From: Asterella californica | Taxonomy: Eukaryota > Streptophyta > Marchantiopsida > Marchantiales > Aytoniaceae | Length of the DNA: 64,000 nt | Direction: 5' to 3' | NCBI GenBank assembly: GCA_036924285.1 | Contig: JAYKYS010000025.1 | Span: 310,001-374,000, forward strand | Shown: positions 21,883 through 33,446 of the stretch, one piece after another | Layout of the letters: each line of letters opens with the position of its first letter | How positions within the stretch are numbered: position 1 is the first letter of the stretch | The notes under the pieces: model-generated | What the model saw: only the letters and a program-made list of their open reading frames with translations | The model's database searches: none | Told to the model about the DNA's origin: nothing | Translations under genes and position numbers: made by a program

Positions 21883-24800
21883 CACGGAGGTGTATGAGAG
21901 AGGTCAGTGGTCTATCGAGCTGAACCATGGTTGGGTGTTACATGCTGTAAACAACCAGAAAGGTGAGCTATATGACGCTTGTCCTAACGTGAAGGTGAAG
22001 ATAGGTGATGTAGATGTAGATCAGCACTTCTTCGTACAGTCTTCTGCTTCATATCTTATGATTCTTGGTCAACTTTATATCACTGCAGTTCGAATGGAGA
22101 CCAAGGTGATGGATGACGGATCTCATTACGCTAGGATCCATAGTCCAGATGATAGACGTTCTGTGCAGTTTCTGACCATTCGTATGAACCACGAACGAAA
22201 TCGGCAGACCTTGAGAGATTCTCCTATCTGTAAGAGTAAAGGTTTTCAGAAACCACTCTTGTAGGACGGGATAGCAAGAGTGAAGGATCTACTACTACTA
22301 TGATCTCGCTTGAGGAGCCTAAGGGATCACAGGAGGCTGGTGAAGAGGCTGCTCAAGATTCAGAAAGTAGCTGTATTGTACATAGTTGGAAATCTAGTTT
22401 GATGACTTTCAGTTCTGATGATTGGAGTGTGTTCACGCGAGTAGATGATCTAACTGAGAAGAGTAGAAGGCTGATGGAGAAGTATGCAGCAAATCTGCGC
22501 TGTACATGAGTTCTGAAGGAAGATGAGATGATTTTTGATGTTTATGAGGAGTTTGTAGGTGTACAATCTTTTGTTCGTTGGTTGGATTATGTAGATAGGT
22601 TGAGGGAACAGATGGGAGGTAGGGTGGTGATCCCCGTCCATTCTCGTGAAGTCTATGAGGAGATTATCTCGTACTTGCGATATCGTCCTCATCCGAGACT
22701 GGAGAATGGATGGAAGGATGCAATATGTTGGTGTGGCTCTATACGCCAACATAGTACACGCCAAGTATAAAGCTGTAGCGAGGAAGGTGAAGCCTGTGGT
22801 GACCCAATTACTTGTTGATTCTCAGCAGCAGATGGAGTTAGCGACTACTGAGCTTGTGCTTAGAGATCCTACACAGGTAAGACACAAGTTTACTCAAGAG
22901 ACACTCGAGCAGCTTCAGATAGGAGGATATGGCTTCTTGAGTGAAGTGGAAACACAAGCTTTCGAGAAGATGATAGTTAGTCATGGTAAGACATTTTCTT
23001 TCTCAGCTGAAGAGATTGGTTGCATGGATCCTAGTGTGATAGTTCCGATGGTTATCTTCACTATTCCTCATGTACCTTGGGACTTGAAGCCAAATCTAGT
23101 CCCTCGTGTCTTACTACCGAAGGTCACTGAGTTGCTGAAGGAAATGATACGAATGAGTATTCTTGAACCATCTATGGCTCCGTACTCTAGCAGATGGTTC
23201 ACAGTACCAAGAAGACAGGAGCTCTACGCTTCATCCAAGACTTGCAACCTGTCAACAACATCACGATTCAAAACGTCGGAACAGGACCAATGGTTGATGA
23301 AGTAGCTGAGGCGTTTGCTGGGAGGTCAATCTATTCTATTGGAGATCTGTTTTCAGGTTATGATTAGTTTCAGCTTGCTTTGGAGAGTAGAGACTTGACT
23401 ATCATGCGTATACCTTTGAGGTTGATGCGGATGTGTACTCTTCCTCAGGGTGCGACAAACTCAATAGCTCATATGCAGAATACGATACATAAGGTGTTAT
23501 GAGAGTTTGTACGAGATCACTATCCCGTTTCTGATGATATTCCCATGAAAGGTTGTCCGGTGGAGGACAAGGACAAAGCAGTAACTTCTGATGGTTGTAG
23601 AAAGTTTGTTGCAGACCACATTCAAGATGTGGAGAAGATTCTGATGCGTTTGGAAGAGGTACACCTCACTCTGTCAGGTACCAAATCTCACTTTGGAATG
23701 TCAGAGATTGTGGTGGTGGGTCATTTGTGTGGTACTTTTGAAAGGCGTCTGAACCTAGAGAAGGTAGATGCTATAGCAAGGATAGCAGACTGTACCAATA
23801 TTACTAAGGTTCGACAATTCTTAGGAGCTCGTGTGTTCTTTCGGGTTGCTGAGCCTCTATATGCACTTCTGAGAAAAGAGAAGAGGTTTACTTGGCGGCA
23901 AGAACATCACGAGACGATGGAGCAGCTGAAGGAGATTCTGAAGTCTCCACCTATACTAAGGAGACTTAACTTCAAGAGCGGGAGACCTATGGCACTGACG
24001 GTTGATACGAGTCCAAAGGCGATTGGATGGGCAGTTGGTCAAGAAGATGCAGAAGGTGTGCGATTTGTTTCAAGATTTGGAGCTCGGATCTTAACAGATA
24101 GACAACGTAACTATCCTCAAGTGAAGCGTGAGTTATGAGGAGCTGTTACTACTATGAAGGTAGATCGAGAGTTCTTGATAGGAGCCCGTGTGATATTAGA
24201 AACAGATTGTTTGCCTTTGTTGGGTATGATAGCAAACTGCAATACTCCAGACATAGCAATGCTGCGATGGATTGCTTATGTTCGGAGTCTGAACCTTGAG
24301 CTAAACCATATAGCAGAGAAGGACAATCCAGTTGCAGATATGTTGTCTATGGCTCGTTATACAGATGAGGACGAGATGTTTGCAGAGGTGGAGAATGAAG
24401 AGAAGAAAGACGTTTGGTGCCAAGTTGGTCAGCAGACTTCAGACTTGGAACCACTACCGTTCAACGAGGAGTTCTACTCAAAAAAGTTCCACGATATTGG
24501 ATTCTGTCTGAGTTCATTATGCAGAAGAAAAAGATGGAGTGATGCAGAGTTCAAGGAGATCAGACGGAAAGCATACAGTCATCTTCTACGTGAAGGTTAT
24601 CTGTGGAAACGTCTGAAAAGAAGAGATGGGATGCTTGCTAGAGTGGTGGATGATCAACCGACGAAGCTGAATCTGCTGAAAGAGTTTCATGACACCTTGT
24701 GGGCTGGACATCGTGGAGTCTGGGCTACTTACACGAAGATGAAAGAGCGATAGTGGTGGAAGGGTTTGTATCAAGATGTCGTGGACTTTGTTGGATCGTG

Positions 24801-25864
24801 TCTGCACTGCGGTTCTACTCTAAGGTCCATTACAGAGATGGACTTGTACCTACCTATCCACCTAGTATCCATTTTCAGTGGGTTCTTGATCTTGTGATGA
24901 TGCCACCGCTATGAGGGATATGTTATTTGATGTTGGGTCGAGAGGATCTTTCCAACTATGTGGAGGGACGAGCACTACGGACGGAGACTACAGAGAACAT
25001 ATGCTGGTTCATGCTTGAAGATATCATCTGTCATTATGGATCTATTGGGAGATTACGTGCAGATAGAGGCGAGTTGAGAGGCGCAGAAGTGAAGGAGTTC
25101 TTTACTCGTTATGGTGTAAAGCTTCGGCTTACTACTGTCATGAATCTAGAGGACATTGGTAAGAGTGAACGAGGACACCCTTCTATTGTTCACGCTTTAG
25201 TGAAAGCATGTGATGGTAAGCCTAGAGAATGGCCGAGACTACTTTCATTTGCTTTGTGGGCTGATAGAACTACAGATTGTACCACGACTTATTATATGTC
25301 GGTTGAGCTTATGTTGGAGCAGAAACCAATCATGCTTGCTGAGGAGGACTTTCCTACGTGGGCTACTCTATCATGGGAAGATGGTTTAGATCGCACTTCA
25401 CTTATTGCTTTACGTACCAGGCAGTTAGAGCGGAGAGAGGATGATCTTGCTGAAGCGCAAGAGAAGCTGAAGGTGGCTCGAGTCAGAAACAAGGAACGTT
25501 TTGACAAGACTCACCGACTATGACCAAAGCCAATACGTGTTGATCATTGGGTTCTGGTGTATGACAACATGTTGGAGAATCAGCATTCTACACTTCGTAA
25601 GTTCTCTCGAAGATGGTTCGGACCTATGTTGTGCTAGATGTTTATGAAAATGCCACTTATAGTTTACGAGAGCTAGACGGTACTCCTTTGAAGCTATCTG
25701 TGGCAGGCAAACGTGTGAAACTATTCAAAAGGCGTGGAGGATCAGTAGAATTATTCAATTTTCTGGAGTCAGAGCAGAGGACAACAAGAGACAAAGACGT
25801 CTCGGTTACCGAAGAGACTGAGGCGGAGGAGAGTGACGATGATGAAGAACAAGCAGAAGACTGA
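21883..25864 (+). pseudogene. Element C: 5'-truncated, heavily mutated protease-pol of a B relative
   Basis: Plus-strand remnants line up in order with the element B protease and pol: the end of protease with an ILGQ-type segment (21883-22264), RT (22646-23305, then broken to about 23545), RNase H (to about 24400), an integrase zinc region near 24690 and integrase core (24927-25523). The C-terminal module lies at 25530-25864, ending in an acidic tail. At least eight stops or frameshifts are visible, for example a TAG at 23365 inside the RT core, TGA at 24136 and TAG at 24751. Gag and half of protease are missing because the element starts abruptly at the junction with F2. It is non-functional and older than B and A1. 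Confidence 0.85.
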
Positions 25865-25895
25865 AGAAGTTGGCACATGTCAGAGGATGTGCAAG

Positions 25896-25909
25896 TTTGG
25901 AGGGGTGGA
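25896..25909 (+). other. Polypurine tract of element C
   Basis: TTTGGAGGGGTGGA lies directly before the LTR start and has the same GGGGTGGA core as the B and G tracts. Confidence 0.8.
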
Positions 25910-27218
25910 TGTCGTGATGTGAATCATTTCACATAGTAAATGATTCACCTCTTAGCCAAGAGTTAGCCTCTCTGAGTGAAGTTAGAACCTTAGAGAAGTT
26001 GATTCTCGAGGGTATTATGTATTTTGAGTCCTAGTAGATTGTTTACCATGTTCATAGAGTTTTAAACTCACGGGTTGTACTTACTTGTCGCCCATGCACG
26101 CTTTCTAGTTGATTTAAGTTATCTTTCAGGTTTGCATGTCATTTTAGGTAGTTCAAGATTTACGTTGATACTTTAAGAGGTTGACGTGGTAGCCTATGAG
26201 TGAAGTTAAGTTACCATGTGGATTAGGGCACTAAAGGACAACCAAGTGGAGCTATGAACTCTCATTGGTCCATTTTTGTCTTTTGTAAAACACTAACTTT
26301 AGAAACAGAGGTCTAAAGGAGATTTCGAGCATTTGGTGAGGACACTGCAAAATCTGAGAGCACAGGAAGATAGAGCTCGTCGTGCCAAGCACTGTCAATG
26401 AAATTTTGATCGATTTGGATCAATAAACAAGGAGTTATGCCAATTTGAAGTTCGAGTTGAGTCAAAATTGCATCACTTTTGGGGTTTTCAGTGTCAATTG
26501 CAGAAGAATCGAGGAAATCGCTTCAAACTTTCGTGGTTGCGTTCAATGTCAGCAGGGCTACGATAGTCCAAAAATTTTCAAGTCATTTGAGTGAGTGAGT
26601 AATTCAAGGCGACTGCTGAAGAAGAGGGGGTCTGAAAAGCTCTCAATCTAGAGCAAGAACTTCATAGAACGAGATCTGGAGAACCGTGTACAATCAGGAG
26701 CTCCAACTTCACAGGGATGTTCAGCATCCTGTAGACTCCAAATCCTGTAAGGATCTTCGAAAGTGATTGAGCAAATTTTCTGTTGTAGGTCGAAATAGCT
26801 GTCTGAGTACCAGAAATTGCCGCAATATCTTTGCCCAGAACTTTTCTGTCCATATCTCGGTGCCAGAATTTGATCTCAAGCTGAAACTTCGTGTGTGTGC
26901 TCAGTGGGGCCACTTTTACATGTTCGAGAAGTTTAGAAGCCTAAATCTTCACATATTTCCCGATCTTGAGTGTCAAAGTCCACCATCTGATCTCATCATT
27001 GCTAGTTAAACCTAAACTTTGCTTCTTGAACATATCAGAAGAGCCAAGAGACCTGTATGAGTGTTTCACAGTGTCACCTTGTAACTTGAAACCTATTCTT
27101 TGAGTAAACCATCCACAGCTAGAAGCCTAGTGCTTCCTTGAGTAAAGGTATCACAGCCTTCACGGTCATAACACAGCTAGAAGGTTTTGGCCTTCCCAAG
27201 AAAACTCTCATCTTGACA
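25910..27218 (+). repeat. Element C 3' LTR (about 1309 bp)
   Basis: Starts TGTCGTGATGTG after the polypurine tract. I place the end at TTGACA (27218) because the preceding CCCAAGAAA-type segment matches the end of the element E LTR, which closes in CCGACA before its primer site. A diverged inverted copy of most of this LTR lies at 47160-48241. Confidence 0.7.
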
Positions 27219-27671
27219 GTGCCGATTCCAACACCTGCCAAGATAGCAACTCAAGTTCCAACGAGCTCTATTTGTTCGAAGTATGGCAGGCCAACCCATC
27301 ACAAAACATGGTTACTCGAAGTTCAGAGGAGGATCTTCAAATGACGATGAGGATGCAGATGCTTACATTAAATTGTTCGAATTTATGTCAGTCACTAATA
27401 AGGAAGACGTTGAACCAGATCATCTGCAAATCTTTCCAAGTCTTCTCAGAAAGAGAGCGCGCAGCTGGTACAACCACGCAAACAGAGTACCAAGAGACAT
27501 CGATACTTGAGACAAGCTGAAGAGAAAGTTCTTAGAGCAGTTCCGGGAGATTGGGTACAATCGTCAAGTGTTGGAGAAGCTGACCAGACTGGTTAGAGGG
27601 AAGAAAGAGAGCTTAAAAGATTACGTTCAGAGATTTTACAATCAACTGGATATAATTTTGAGGATGGGTAC
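27219..27671 (+). pseudogene. Element D gag remnant, 5' part
   Basis: From about 27283 the plus strand reads as a retrotransposon Gag capsid domain: acidic start, DADAYIKLFEF segment, RARSWYNHA segment and FLEQF/KLTRL helices. One TGA interrupts it at 27508-27510. The reading frame continues exactly across the A2 insertion, when one copy of GTAC is removed, into 35307. It is a different Gag type from those of A, B and E. The first 60 bases (27219-27282) hold nothing I can assign. Confidence 0.7.
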
Positions 27672-28471
27672 TGTAAGCCGGCCTGTCTCTCACCCAGGGG
27701 TACCTCAGATGACTAGGATTACTAGTGCACCCTAATTACAAAGATTTAAGTACACCCATGCTCACTTCACTCAACTCTCTGACCCGTATGGTCACATCGG
27801 TACCTCTAATAGCGTTCCTGCACACAAGTTCTAATCCCGCTCTCAACATTACATCGCAAAATACTCAAGGACTCCCAAGGTCTCCAATGCTCACTTTACT
27901 TACAGTCAGGAAAAATGAGAGTGTCTTCCACCTTCTCAACTCCTCCTTATATACTCTACAACTTCTTACCGTGGTAACTTTCACTAAGTTACGTTACCTC
28001 ATGGTAAGTGCGCAATCCAAAATAGTAAAACTTCTAAAGGCTACTAAGACTCAAGAATAGCACACACATTACTTGTTCTACTTTACTAAAGTAAGAGATT
28101 CTCCTACTTTAGCTTTTGTAAAGTGTTAACTTTCCACGCTATCCAGTCGAAAGACGACAACACACTAATACGTCTTTTGAGGAGCATCTTTAGATCTTTG
28201 TGCATGACTTTTCATCATGCATCCAATCAGCGATGGTCAACAAAGTTACATACTTTTGGAAAGCATATTTAGAGCTCCGCACTTGTCCTATAGTGCCATA
28301 GTGGAACCTCTAATAGTTTCCTCAACTTAGTTATAACTATCTCAGCTAGTTATGACTACTTTTGATCACTCTAAATTTAGATCTTCAAACTAGAGTAACC
28401 TTTAAGATAGTCATACTTAATGAAATGTATATAAGCATACACACAAATAATGGGATACTTGTGGTGTGACA
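27672..28471 (-). repeat. A2 3' LTR (800 bp)
   Basis: TG...CA bounded on the minus strand. I see no difference from 34503-35302. It differs from the A1 LTR by scattered substitutions and short indels. Confidence 0.95.
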
Positions 28472-28482
28472 TTTACCCCCAG
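28472..28482 (-). other. A2 polypurine tract
   Basis: Minus-strand CTGGGGGTAAA adjoins the 3' LTR start, only two bases beyond the gag-pol stop codon. Confidence 0.8.
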
Positions 28483-28484
28483 AC

Positions 28485-31400
28485 TTAATTTTCACTCCGT
28501 CCTCGGAGTGAAGTATCACGTTGATGGAACTTCTTTAGCTTGTCGTGGTTCACTCGGTCGAAGAACGTACCACTCCTTTCTTGAAGATCGTAGGTGCCAT
28601 TACTCCATACTTTGGAGATGATGAAAGGTCCAAAATATCGACGTAAGAATTTCTTTTGGACTCGCTTGTGCCTAATAGCATCCCATAACATCACCCACTC
28701 ACCCTCTTGAAATGGCTGTAACTTCGTTTTGTTCTTCGCCAAGCGTTTGTCATAGCTCTTCTTCTGTTGTAGCTGAGCCATCTCAATTCGTTGAGCTGCG
28801 TCGTCTCTATTCTCCTCCAGCTCCAACAAGGTTTCTCCCCTCTCTTTCTCAGCTATTGGACCACCCTTTCTCTTCAGTCCAGCTTGCAAGGTTTGAAAGG
28901 TGGTTAGGTCGAACTGGATTGGTAATCTTGATTCCAACCCATACACCATCTTGAAAGGTGAATATCCCGTAGACGTCTTCACTGTTGTACGATACTCCCA
29001 TAGAACCGCATGAAGACGCTTGTCCCAGTTGTGTTTGGCCCCTTCCATGTCAGCATCCTTTGCTAACATTTGACACAAGGTAAAGTTTGTCCTCTCTACC
29101 AAACCGTTTGAACTAGGTTTATATGAAGTAGTTACCCTCTGAGAAATGGAGAAGTGGGTGCACATAGCAGTAGTCATACCACTCACAAATTCTCGACCCC
29201 TATCAGAAACTAACTCCAGAGGACATCCAAACCTAGTAATGATCCGTTCGTACAGAAATCTACCCACCTCAACTTCTCCAATAGTTACAAGAGGTCTAGC
29301 TTCTACCCACTTCGTAAGATAATCTGTGGCTACAACAATATACTTATTGTTGCGAGGGGTGCGATTCAAAGGCCCAACAAAATCTATTCCCCATTTCTCG
29401 AAAGGTCCAAGAACCGGAATAGATCTAAGAGGAGTGGAAACACTAGATTTGATAGCGAAAGCTTGACAAACATCACAGGTTTTACAATACGTCAAGCAAT
29501 CTCTAAACATCCCCCTCCAGTGATATCCCGCATCGAGTATCTTATGAGCCGTCAACTTGCCTGCGAAATGTCCTCCACATACTGGACCGTCATGGAATTC
29601 TTCCATGAGTCGTAGAGACTCCTCCTTGCTCGCAGCTCTTCTCAGGACCCCATCAACTCCTTCACGGAATAACACACCTTCCACCACCGAGTAAGGTTGA
29701 CTTCGTTTCACCAGTGCCTTCTTCTCTCTGGTCCGCATCCCATCTGGATAGACACCTTCCGTAACAAAATCCCAAATTTCTTGATATTCTATTGGGATAA
29801 TAGAGTTGCTCAAGACCATCAAATCTTCGTCAGGAAAGGTGTCATCCACCGGCTCCTCTCCATCCCCATCGTAAGCTCTAGATAACAAATCTGCATTCGC
29901 GTGTTTCTTCCCCGGTCGATCACAGATCTCATAGTCGTACTCTGACAATAAGAGCTTCCACCTTGCTAATCGTCCTTCGACCATAGGTTTATTGAAGATG
30001 TACTTCAATGCCTTATGATCTGTAACGATAGTGAACTTGCCTCCTATGAGATAATGTCGAAATTTTCTCAAAGCATAGATCACTGCTAATCCTTCTCTCT
30101 CTGTCACAGAATAATTTCTCTCTGCCTTGACCATTTGCCGACTAGCATATGCGATAGGATGATCTCTACCTTCAACATCATACTGACTTAAAGTACATCC
30201 TACTGCTATATTTGAAGCATCCGTATATAGAATAAACTGTTTATTCCAATCGGGCTTAACCAAGATCGGAGCTGAAGTAAGAGCTTTCTTCAGTTCCTCA
30301 AAGGCGGCTAGAGCTTCTTCATCTCCTAAAATCAACACGTAATCTACTCCCTTCTTCAGATATACAGTCAAAGCATACGCTTTATGTGAGAACGAGAGTA
30401 TAAACCTTCGATAATACCCCACCATACCTAAAAACTGTCGTAGCTTAGTGAGAGTACTAGGAAAAGGGAGCTCTAAGATCTTCTGCACCTTCTCTGGATC
30501 AACGGCAATGCCGTCCTTGGATATGATATGACCCAAGAGTAACCCTTCCTCACACCCAAAAATACATTTCTCCGGATTGAGAGATGCATTTGCTACATCT
30601 AAACATTCTAAGACCTTCACAAGGTGCTCAAAATGCTTCTCCTTACTCCCATAAACACAAAAGTCATCTATAAAATCTCTCACAAACTTTCCTAAGAAAG
30701 GTTCGAACACTTTGTTCATAAACCTTTGAAACGTCGCAGGAGCATTACACAGACCAAATGGCATGACTCGAAATGCAAACGTACCCCACGGAGTAGTGAA
30801 AGTGGTCAGGTGTTGATGTTCTGGTGCAATTTTGATCTGGTTATATCCGCTATAACCATCTCCAAAGCTGTACCATTCGTTTCCCGCCACTTCTTCCAAG
30901 ATCTCGTCGATGAAAGGTAGAGGATAATAATCCTTCTTTGTGACCGCATTGAGCTTCTTGTAATCAACACACACCCGCAATTTGCCATTTTTCTTCTTTA
31001 CGATCACAATGGGTGATACCCATTCAGAATGCTCCACCTCGTAAATGAACCCAGCAGTGTGTAGCTTCTCGATCTCTTCTTTCACCAGATCCGCAATTGG
31101 AGGACTCACTCTTCGTTGCTTCTGTCGCACCGGTTTGACTTCCTTCTCTAACTCGATGCGATGCTGCTCCAGTGTGACCTCCCTCAGATCCTTGTAACTA
31201 AATGCAAATACATGAATGTATTTGCGAAAGATCTCTTCGAAACAACTCTTCTCCTCTTTAGTAACCTTCGATCCATAACGTAAGGTGGCAATTCTTCTCT
31301 CCACCTCCTCGGGAGTCAACGGTTCTTTGTCTCGATCTCTTTGCACTTCCGGAGACGGAAAAAGATCCACTACATTCACACCCACATTTCGTTCTTCTCT

Positions 31401-33311
31401 CTCCTCTTCTGACGATGTATTTTCAGATTCTGAATCTGAAGAATTGGTACCTACATCAGAAGTAGTATCAACAACTTCTGACTCCCAGTAGTCTGATGTG
31501 GGTCGATCCGATTCTGACGTCCCAACTTGATCTCCGAACAATGGAACTTTGATCCGGTGGTGATTCGGTCCGATGCGTAAATAACCTTTGTGCCAGTTAT
31601 CCGTTGCATGTACTGCTCGAAGCCAAGGTCTTCCGAGTAACATTTCATAACTTGACTCTTTCAAGATTTGAAATGTCATGTTTACTTGCACTCCCATTAC
31701 TGACACACAAACTCTCTCCAGCACTCCCAATGGTCTAACTCGCTGTCTGTTAGCCATGCCCACCGTGATACTAGAAGGACGAGTTGGTACTAGATCCAAC
31801 TTCCTCATGAGTCGTTCTGAGATGGCATTTACTGCCGATCCTCCATCGACAAGAACATCTGAGACATCTCTCCCATTGATACGAGCCTCTACTTTTGATG
31901 CCTTGTTGCACACCTCTCCTTCACTAGCATCTAAAGCACTCACACCGACAGTAGAAGGATTTACCTTCTTCTTCCGACCTCGTCGGGAGCTTAGACCGCT
32001 ACGAAGTTCTTTCCTCACCGAAGGATTCAGAGCAATCAACTGTCCCACAGTAATGTTTGCTCGTTGCTTACCCACGTCTTCCACCACATTGTATTTTGAT
32101 TGCTCCATCGAAATTGTGAAATCAGTATTTCCCAATTTCTTCCGCCGTTCTTTGATTTTTGAAGAAGATTTGCTACTCCGAGTATTTTGACTTGGAGAAT
32201 CTTCCATCACGACTGGTTCTTCTTCGTCGAGATGCGTCCTCATCCTCTTCCTCTCTTGAGCCAACAGCTCTACAGATTGAAAACCTTCTCGTACATCTCG
32301 TGGTTCCAAGATGTCAATGCACGCTACACCCTTGTCCTTGCTTTGTGAAGTTGAAGCTCCATCCGCCGTTCCACCATTACGACTTGGACAATTACGTTGG
32401 AAATGTGATCCTCCACACGTAAAACATCCTTGGTTCGTGTAGTTACTTGGTGATCCTTGCGGTGGTCCACCTCTAGACTGATAGTTCCCATAACCTCGTG
32501 AGCCTCCTCCAACATTTGGACTACGGTGTTGCAACAAATTCACCATATTGATCTTCAAATCTGCCAGAGACTCTGTCAAACTTTTCAACTCATCACGAAA
32601 GTCGGGAGTAACAGATCTAGATGGTACAGTGACTGTAACCGCACTCGTAGGAGCTACCGGAGTCAGATTCTGAAATCGAACAGTCGGAACACTCGCAGGC
32701 TTTAGAGTTGGCATGATCGGCCCTTGCATATCTCCACATGCTGCCCCAACAGTCATTGGTTGCAAGTCGTCTCCATCCAGACTCTCTTCCATCCTGGTTG
32801 CGATCTTCACTGCATCAGCCTTCGAAGTTGGTCTCTCATACCGCACTTGCGTTCGAATCTCCGGCCTCAATCCCCCAATAAAATTCTTTGTGAGCATTGC
32901 TCCAATGCCCACCATCGTTGGTTCTACTACATCTCCACTCTTTCGTAAAACCACCCGAAACTTTTGTTCTAATTTCTCCACCCTCTCGGCGTAAGTCCTT
33001 ACTTTCTCTTTCTCTCCTTGTTTGAGGTAAGTTACCTCTACCATTAACTTCTCGTAACTTTCATCAGGAAGAAAAGTTTCAATTAAAGCCTCCGTCAATA
33101 CTTCCCAAGTATCAACTGGAGTCCCCACTACGCTTCTCTTCTTCCTATCCTCATACCATGTCAATGCAGAATTCTCAAGAAATTCAGGTATCAACCCTAC
33201 CCACTCGCTCTTCTTTCGATCTCCATTGCCGATGCATGCTCGTTTGAAGTCCCTCACAAATCCTTCCACGTCTTCTCCATCCTTTCCGTAAAACACCGGA
33301 AGTTTCCCCAT
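28485..33311 (-). CDS. gag-pol: A2 Gag-Pol polyprotein (1608 aa)
   Basis: One uninterrupted frame with all domains in the order typical of Ty3/gypsy elements. Gag capsid is at about residues 1-180 and a zinc knuckle at 296-308 (CFTCGGSHFQRNC, with three instead of four residues before His). The retropepsin has D489-G490-G491 where D-T/S-G is usual; DGGS variants are known in some plant lineages. RT has an FIDD active site (Asp882-Asp883) and is followed by RNase H. Integrase has an H-H-C-C zinc region from about residue 1240 and catalytic D1310, D1370 and E1406, giving the D,D35E spacing. A GPF module lies near 1575 with no chromodomain after it. Start chosen at the ATG opening the Gag homology shared with F2 and A1. 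The stop lies just before the polypurine tract, so there is no room for an envelope gene. It would be cut by its own protease inside the particle. Confidence 0.96.
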   Translation of the reverse strand: MGKLPVFYGKDGEDVEGFVRDFKRACIGNGDRKKSEWVGLIPEFLENSALTWYEDRKKRSVVGTPVDTWEVLTEALIETFLPDESYEKLMVEVTYLKQGEKEKVRTYAERVEKLEQKFRVVLRKSGDVVEPTMVGIGAMLTKNFIGGLRPEIRTQVRYERPTSKADAVKIATRMEESLDGDDLQPMTVGAACGDMQGPIMPTLKPASVPTVRFQNLTPVAPTSAVTVTVPSRSVTPDFRDELKSLTESLADLKINMVNLLQHRSPNVGGGSRGYGNYQSRGGPPQGSPSNYTNQGCFTCGGSHFQRNCPSRNGGTADGASTSQSKDKGVACIDILEPRDVREGFQSVELLAQERKRMRTHLDEEEPVVMEDSPSQNTRSSKSSSKIKERRKKLGNTDFTISMEQSKYNVVEDVGKQRANITVGQLIALNPSVRKELRSGLSSRRGRKKKVNPSTVGVSALDASEGEVCNKASKVEARINGRDVSDVLVDGGSAVNAISERLMRKLDLVPTRPSSITVGMANRQRVRPLGVLERVCVSVMGVQVNMTFQILKESSYEMLLGRPWLRAVHATDNWHKGYLRIGPNHHRIKVPLFGDQVGTSESDRPTSDYWESEVVDTTSDVGTNSSDSESENTSSEEEREERNVGVNVVDLFPSPEVQRDRDKEPLTPEEVERRIATLRYGSKVTKEEKSCFEEIFRKYIHVFAFSYKDLREVTLEQHRIELEKEVKPVRQKQRRVSPPIADLVKEEIEKLHTAGFIYEVEHSEWVSPIVIVKKKNGKLRVCVDYKKLNAVTKKDYYPLPFIDEILEEVAGNEWYSFGDGYSGYNQIKIAPEHQHLTTFTTPWGTFAFRVMPFGLCNAPATFQRFMNKVFEPFLGKFVRDFIDDFCVYGSKEKHFEHLVKVLECLDVANASLNPEKCIFGCEEGLLLGHIISKDGIAVDPEKVQKILELPFPSTLTKLRQFLGMVGYYRRFILSFSHKAYALTVYLKKGVDYVLILGDEEALAAFEELKKALTSAPILVKPDWNKQFILYTDASNIAVGCTLSQYDVEGRDHPIAYASRQMVKAERNYSVTEREGLAVIYALRKFRHYLIGGKFTIVTDHKALKYIFNKPMVEGRLARWKLLLSEYDYEICDRPGKKHANADLLSRAYDGDGEEPVDDTFPDEDLMVLSNSIIPIEYQEIWDFVTEGVYPDGMRTREKKALVKRSQPYSVVEGVLFREGVDGVLRRAASKEESLRLMEEFHDGPVCGGHFAGKLTAHKILDAGYHWRGMFRDCLTYCKTCDVCQAFAIKSSVSTPLRSIPVLGPFEKWGIDFVGPLNRTPRNNKYIVVATDYLTKWVEARPLVTIGEVEVGRFLYERIITRFGCPLELVSDRGREFVSGMTTAMCTHFSISQRVTTSYKPSSNGLVERTNFTLCQMLAKDADMEGAKHNWDKRLHAVLWEYRTTVKTSTGYSPFKMVYGLESRLPIQFDLTTFQTLQAGLKRKGGPIAEKERGETLLELEENRDDAAQRIEMAQLQQKKSYDKRLAKNKTKLQPFQEGEWVMLWDAIRHKRVQKKFLRRYFGPFIISKVWSNGTYDLQERSGTFFDRVNHDKLKKFHQRDTSLRGRSEN

Positions 33312-33446
33312 TCTTCTCTTCTTTTCTTCTTCTTACTCAAGGTACTGCTTGCAGATGTGAAGATCGCACTTCACCGCAATCCACAATTTCCCCGTTGAGC
33401 TCTCTCCTCTCCAAAGGTTGGAATAAGTTTGACCCTCATGGTCATC

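Noticed and set aside
28485..28700. Chromodomain at the Pol C-terminus of A2
   Set aside because: The sequence after the GPF module is short and ends in a basic/Ser-rich tail without the aromatic cage pattern.
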